Positions 21,509-24,240 of a DNA stretch of 24,240 bases are shown in pieces. The first letter of the stretch is position 1. Each line of letters opens with the position of its first letter. The stretch lies in NCBI GenBank assembly GCA_002314685.1, contig DCHB01000066.1:1-24240 (forward strand). The letters run 5' to 3'. Source of the DNA: Clostridiales bacterium UBA1763. GTDB lineage: Bacteria; Bacillota; Clostridia; Oscillospirales; Oscillospiraceae. The translations under genes were made by a program, and so were the position numbers. The notes under the pieces are model-generated. The model had not been told where the DNA came from. It worked only from the letters and a program-made list of their open reading frames with translations, and did not search any database.

Positions 21509-22888
21509 ATGTCGGATTTCACACAGTTTTTGAAGGCGGGCTGTAAGGGACACCTTGTCGGCATCGGCGGCGTTTCAATGTCACCTCTTGCCGAGGTGCT
21601 TGCAGGCGACGGGCTTGTTATTACGGGCTCGGATATTGCCGAAAGTGAAAGAACCTCGAATTTAAGAGCAAAGGGAATTGAAATTATAATAGGTCACGAT
21701 GCGGCAAACATCACTCCCGACACGCAGTTTGTCGTTAGAACTGCCGCGGCGCATGACGACAATCCCGAGATTAAAAGAGCGAGAGAGCTTTCAATACCCG
21801 TCTTTGAGCGCACTCAGGCATGGGGCGCAATTATGAAGGACTATAAAAACGCCCTCTGCATATCGGGTACCCACGGCAAGACGACGACAACCTCAATGTG
21901 CACGCATATTCTCATGGCGGCAGAGCAGGACCCGACGGTTATGATAGGCGGTACCCTTCCTCTGCTCAAGGCGGGACACCGCGTCGGCAACGGTGACACC
22001 ATTGTTATGGAGTCCTGCGAGTATTATAATTCCTTCCACGCCTTTAACCCCACGGTTGCGGTTATATTGAACATTGAGCCCGACCACCTTGACTTCTTCT
22101 CGGGCATAGAGGAGATTAAACAGAGCTTCCGCACCTTTGCGGAGAATGTACCCGAGGACGGCTATGTTGTCGTAAACTATGACGATGAGAACACTATGGA
22201 TGCCGTCAAGGGACTTGAAAGAAAAATCGTCACCTTCGGTCTAACGGCAAAAGCCGATGTCTATGCAAAGAATGTTGTTAAAATCGGCTCGCTGACGAAG
22301 TTTGATATAATGTATAACGGCAAATTTGTCGAAACAGCCGCAATTCATGTCCCGGGCGAGCATAATCTCAAAAACGCACTCGCCGCCGCCGCGGCAAGTC
22401 TGTGCCTCGGCATAAAGCCCACGGCAATAAAATACGGTCTTGCGGGCTTTTCGGGCGCGGGCAGACGCTTTGAGTTTAAGGGCAAATTCAACGGCGCAGA
22501 TGTATATGACGATTATGCGCATCACCCGGGCGAGGTCAAGGCACTGCTTGACGCAATCGAATCGCTCGGCTATAAGCGCACGATAGTCGTTTTCCAGCCG
22601 CACACCTACACACGCACGCAGGCACTGTTTGACGATTTTATCCGTCAGCTTAAGCGTCCCGATATAGTATATCTTGCGGAGATATTCGCCGCACGCGAGA
22701 AAAATACGCTCGGCATAAGCTCAAAGGACCTCGCAGATAAGATTGACGGCGCAAGGTTTTTCAAGACCTTCGGCGAAATTGAGCAGAGTCTGCGCGAGAC
22801 TGCCGCCCCGGGAGATATTATACTCACAGTCGGCGCGGGTAATGTGTATAAAATCGGCGAAAACCTCCTTGAGGATGACCGCAAATAA
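21509..22888 (+). CDS. murC: UDP-N-acetylmuramate--L-alanine ligase
   Basis: The 459-residue protein has all three Mur ligase domains. The N-terminal UDP-binding domain has VGIGGVSMSPLAEVL (17-31) and GSDIAES. The ATP loop is GTHGKTTTT (120-128), with NIEPDHLDFF further on. The C-terminal domain has GAGRRFE and DDYAHHPGEVKA, with FQPHTYTRT. MurC adds L-alanine to UDP-MurNAc with ATP in the cytosol, the first step of the peptidoglycan stem peptide. The ATG follows GGAG by six bases. It is transcribed alone, between a promoter divergent from cca and its own terminator, not in a division/cell-wall cluster. Confidence 0.95.
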   Translation: MSDFTQFLKAGCKGHLVGIGGVSMSPLAEVLAGDGLVITGSDIAESERTSNLRAKGIEIIIGHDAANITPDTQFVVRTAAAHDDNPEIKRARELSIPVFERTQAWGAIMKDYKNALCISGTHGKTTTTSMCTHILMAAEQDPTVMIGGTLPLLKAGHRVGNGDTIVMESCEYYNSFHAFNPTVAVILNIEPDHLDFFSGIEEIKQSFRTFAENVPEDGYVVVNYDDENTMDAVKGLERKIVTFGLTAKADVYAKNVVKIGSLTKFDIMYNGKFVETAAIHVPGEHNLKNALAAAAASLCLGIKPTAIKYGLAGFSGAGRRFEFKGKFNGADVYDDYAHHPGEVKALLDAIESLGYKRTIVVFQPHTYTRTQALFDDFIRQLKRPDIVYLAEIFAAREKNTLGISSKDLADKIDGARFFKTFGEIEQSLRETAAPGDIILTVGAGNVYKIGENLLEDDRK

Positions 22889-22897
22889 GCTTTTTAA

Positions 22898-22928
22898 TTG
22901 AGGGCACACTGTGCCCTCAAATTTTTTT
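22898..22928 (+). terminator. Terminator of murC
   Basis: TTGAGGGCAC (22898-22907) and GTGCCCTCAA (22911-22920) pair around a 3-base loop, then a run of seven T. Confidence 0.92.
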
Positions 22929-22947
22929 GCTCGTGTAGCACAGGCAT

Positions 22948-22976
22948 TTGACATATCCCTTTGCAGTATGTAAAAT
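22948..22976 (+). promoter_or_regulatory. Promoter of the MBL-fold gene
   Basis: TTGACA (22948-22953), 17 bases, TAAAAT (22971-22976); the leader is about 25 bases. Confidence 0.78.
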
Positions 22977-23008
22977 AAAAGCATAAATAATTTTGATTGG
23001 AGATTACT

Positions 23009-23635
23009 ATGCAGATTCAGTGGCTCGGACATGCCTGCTTTAAGATAACACATGACGGATACAGTGTCGTAATAGACCCATACGACCTTACCAATGCAAA
23101 TTACCCCGTGCTTAAAACGGAGGCGGACGCGGTTTTGGTAAGCCATGAGCACCGCGGACACAGCTATCGCGAGGGAGTTAAGCTTTCAGGCACGTCAAGA
23201 CCCTGCCCCTATGAGGTGTCTGTCGTAAATTGCTTCCACGATACAAGCTGGGGACTTTTAAGAGGCGAAAACAAGATACATATAATAAATTGGGACGGCT
23301 ACAAGCTTGTGCACATGGGTGATATAGGCAGTCTTCTCACGGATAACGAAATGGGCGAGCTTTTCGGTGCCGATGTGCTTATGATTGCCGCGGGCGGACT
23401 GCGCGGAATGCCCAGCGACAAAACAAAGCCCCTTGCAGACGAAATTTTTGCAAATGTCGTAATCCCCATGCACTATGCGCATGACGGCTGCGGAAGCCGC
23501 AGACTTGAGCGCGTAGAAAACTTTACCGACCAGTATATGCCTCTGCCGATAGTGCGTTTTTACGATACAGACACTATCACAATAGACCGCGATACCCCCC
23601 AACAGGTCGCGGTGCTCAAGTACATGAGAAAATAA
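23009..23635 (+). CDS. MBL-fold metal-dependent hydrolase-like protein with altered metal motif
   Basis: The protein is 208 residues from the ATG at 23009; TTGGAG (22997-23002) is its ribosome site, so the TTG inside it is not a start. It belongs to the small UlaG-like metallo-beta-lactamase group: IQWLGHACFKI at the start, IDPYD, SHEH (45-48), HMGDIG near residue 105-110, and PMHYAHDG in the C-terminal third. The usual HxHxDH metal motif reads HEHRGH (46-51), with Gly50 where the second-metal aspartate should be. GGA to an Asp codon needs two base changes, so a single miscall does not explain it. Relatives are phosphodiesterase- or lactonase-type hydrolases of unknown substrate. It may keep one metal, or have lost activity. 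Confidence 0.85.
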   Translation: MQIQWLGHACFKITHDGYSVVIDPYDLTNANYPVLKTEADAVLVSHEHRGHSYREGVKLSGTSRPCPYEVSVVNCFHDTSWGLLRGENKIHIINWDGYKLVHMGDIGSLLTDNEMGELFGADVLMIAAGGLRGMPSDKTKPLADEIFANVVIPMHYAHDGCGSRRLERVENFTDQYMPLPIVRFYDTDTITIDRDTPQQVAVLKYMRK

Positions 23636-23641
23636 ATACAG

Positions 23642-23681
23642 TGCAGATAAATCATAATTCCCTTGATTTATCTGCATTTTT
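23642..23681 (+). terminator. Terminator of the MBL-fold gene
   Basis: TGCAGATAAATCA (23642-23654) and TGATTTATCTGCA (23664-23676) pair perfectly around a 9-base loop, followed by TTTTTG. Confidence 0.9.
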
Positions 23682-23708
23682 GTTATATATTACACTGTGC
23701 TTTAATGT
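23680..23708 (+). promoter_or_regulatory. Possible promoter of the flippase gene
   Basis: TTGTTA (23680-23685), 17 bases, TAATGT (23703-23708). The -10 is poor and the -35 abuts the preceding terminator. Confidence 0.35.
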
Positions 23709-23738
23709 GAAATTTTCTTCATATCGGGAGTATTACAA

Positions 23739-24240
23739 GTGGCAAAGGCTAAAAAACAAAATTATCTGCACGGTGCGGCAATTCTGACCGCAGGTGTAAT
23801 AATAATGAAAATACTCGGCGCGATTTATAAAATTCCAATCGGCAACCTCCTCGGTGATGACGGATACGCGCTGTTTTTGTCGGCATATAACGTATTAAGC
23901 GTTTTTCTGATGCTTGCAACGGCGGGACTTCCCGTTGCACTGTCGCGTATGATAAGCGCGGCAAACACGCAGGGCAGACCGATGCAGGTCAGGCGCACCT
24001 TCTCGGTAGCCTCGTGGACCTTCTTTGCCCTCGGTGCACTCAGCACATCAATAATGTTCCTGTTCCCGAACTGGCTTGCGGCAGATGTACTGCACAATCC
24101 CGATTCGGCACTGTGCATAAGAGTGCTCGCACCGTCTGTGCTTATTGTCTGCTTCACTTCCTCTTACAGAGGCTATGCGCAGGGGCACGAGAACATGATA
24201 CCCACCACAATAGGTGAGGTGCTCGAGGTGCTGTTCAAGG
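23739..24240 (+). CDS. Polysaccharide/lipid II flippase-like protein (SpoVB/MurJ, MOP superfamily), 3' end outside the window
   Basis: The frame starts at GTG 23739, eight bases after CGGGAG, and stays open to the window end, giving 167 residues of a longer protein. After a basic start (AKAKKQNYLHG) come the first membrane helices: AAILTAGVIIMKILGAIYKI, then GDDGYALFLSAYNVLSVFLM, LATAGLPVALSRMISAANTQGR, and ASWTFFALGALSTSIMFLF. The pattern of an early helix, YKIPIGNLLG, and GLPVALSRMISA is that of SpoVB/YtgP/MurJ-type flippases, which carry lipid-linked cell-wall or spore-cortex precursors across the membrane. The nearby murC fits a cell-wall role. MurJ and SpoVB cannot be told apart from this piece. 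Confidence 0.85.
   Translation, partial: MAKAKKQNYLHGAAILTAGVIIMKILGAIYKIPIGNLLGDDGYALFLSAYNVLSVFLMLATAGLPVALSRMISAANTQGRPMQVRRTFSVASWTFFALGALSTSIMFLFPNWLAADVLHNPDSALCIRVLAPSVLIVCFTSSYRGYAQGHENMIPTTIGEVLEVLFK

Noticed and set aside
1..24240. tRNA, rRNA, riboswitch, CRISPR, insertion sequence or phage elements
   Set aside because: No cloverleaf, repeat array, transposase or terminal inverted repeat was recognised; the longest gaps hold only promoters, operators and terminators.

Overview
The window looks like a chromosomal stretch from an anaerobic, low-to-mid GC Firmicute of the class Clostridia (Oscillospiraceae/Ruminococcaceae-like). This is inferred from strong Shine-Dalgarno sites, consensus-like -35/-10 promoters with 17-base spacers, a terminator hairpin after almost every transcription unit, the bifurcating transhydrogenase NfnAB, a second NfnB-like flavoprotein, and transporters typical of amino-acid-using gut anaerobes. 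I see no tRNA, rRNA, CRISPR array, insertion sequence or phage gene. No gene-free stretch exceeds 300 bases; the longest (10923-11198, 14145-14407, 16662-16908) hold promoters, operators and terminators.

Layout. 1-673: 3' part of a coiled-coil membrane protein whose frame is broken at the window start. 739-2192 (minus): iron-type alcohol dehydrogenase plus a cupin. 2377-3756: Na+/glutamate-type symporter. 3975-7079: a 912-residue iron-sulfur flavoprotein followed by a HypA-like protein. 7146-8790 (minus): two-gene ABC exporter resembling lantibiotic/bacitracin immunity systems. 8887-9573: TrmO-like tRNA methyltransferase, converging on a MATE exporter (9570-10922, minus) with overlapping stop codons inside a shared palindromic terminator. 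11199-11717: two small related proteins of unknown function separated by a terminator. 11907-13352: alanine/glycine:cation symporter. 13407-14144 (minus): GntR/FCD regulator with an inverted repeat in its leader. 14408-16661 (minus): nfnA-nfnB. 16909-17874: aldose 1-epimerase. 17904-21377 (minus): a very tight operon of CCA-adding enzyme, family-4 uracil-DNA glycosylase, DUF2156 protein and GNAT acetyltransferase. 21509-22888: murC. 23009-23635: metallo-beta-lactamase-fold protein with a changed metal-site residue. 23739 to the end: start of a SpoVB/MurJ-type flippase.

Themes. The redox core is NfnAB (NADH, NADPH and ferredoxin exchange) plus the 912-residue protein, which embeds the NfnB fold between two extra iron-sulfur regions and is co-transcribed with a lone HypA. 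No NiFe-hydrogenase gene is visible, so this pair is the best candidate for an undescribed system. The symporters, the GntR regulator and the dehydrogenase fit amino-acid and alcohol fermentation. The 20 kb region onward is housekeeping: tRNA end maturation, DNA repair and peptidoglycan synthesis. Function calls rest on motif recognition by eye; no database search was possible.
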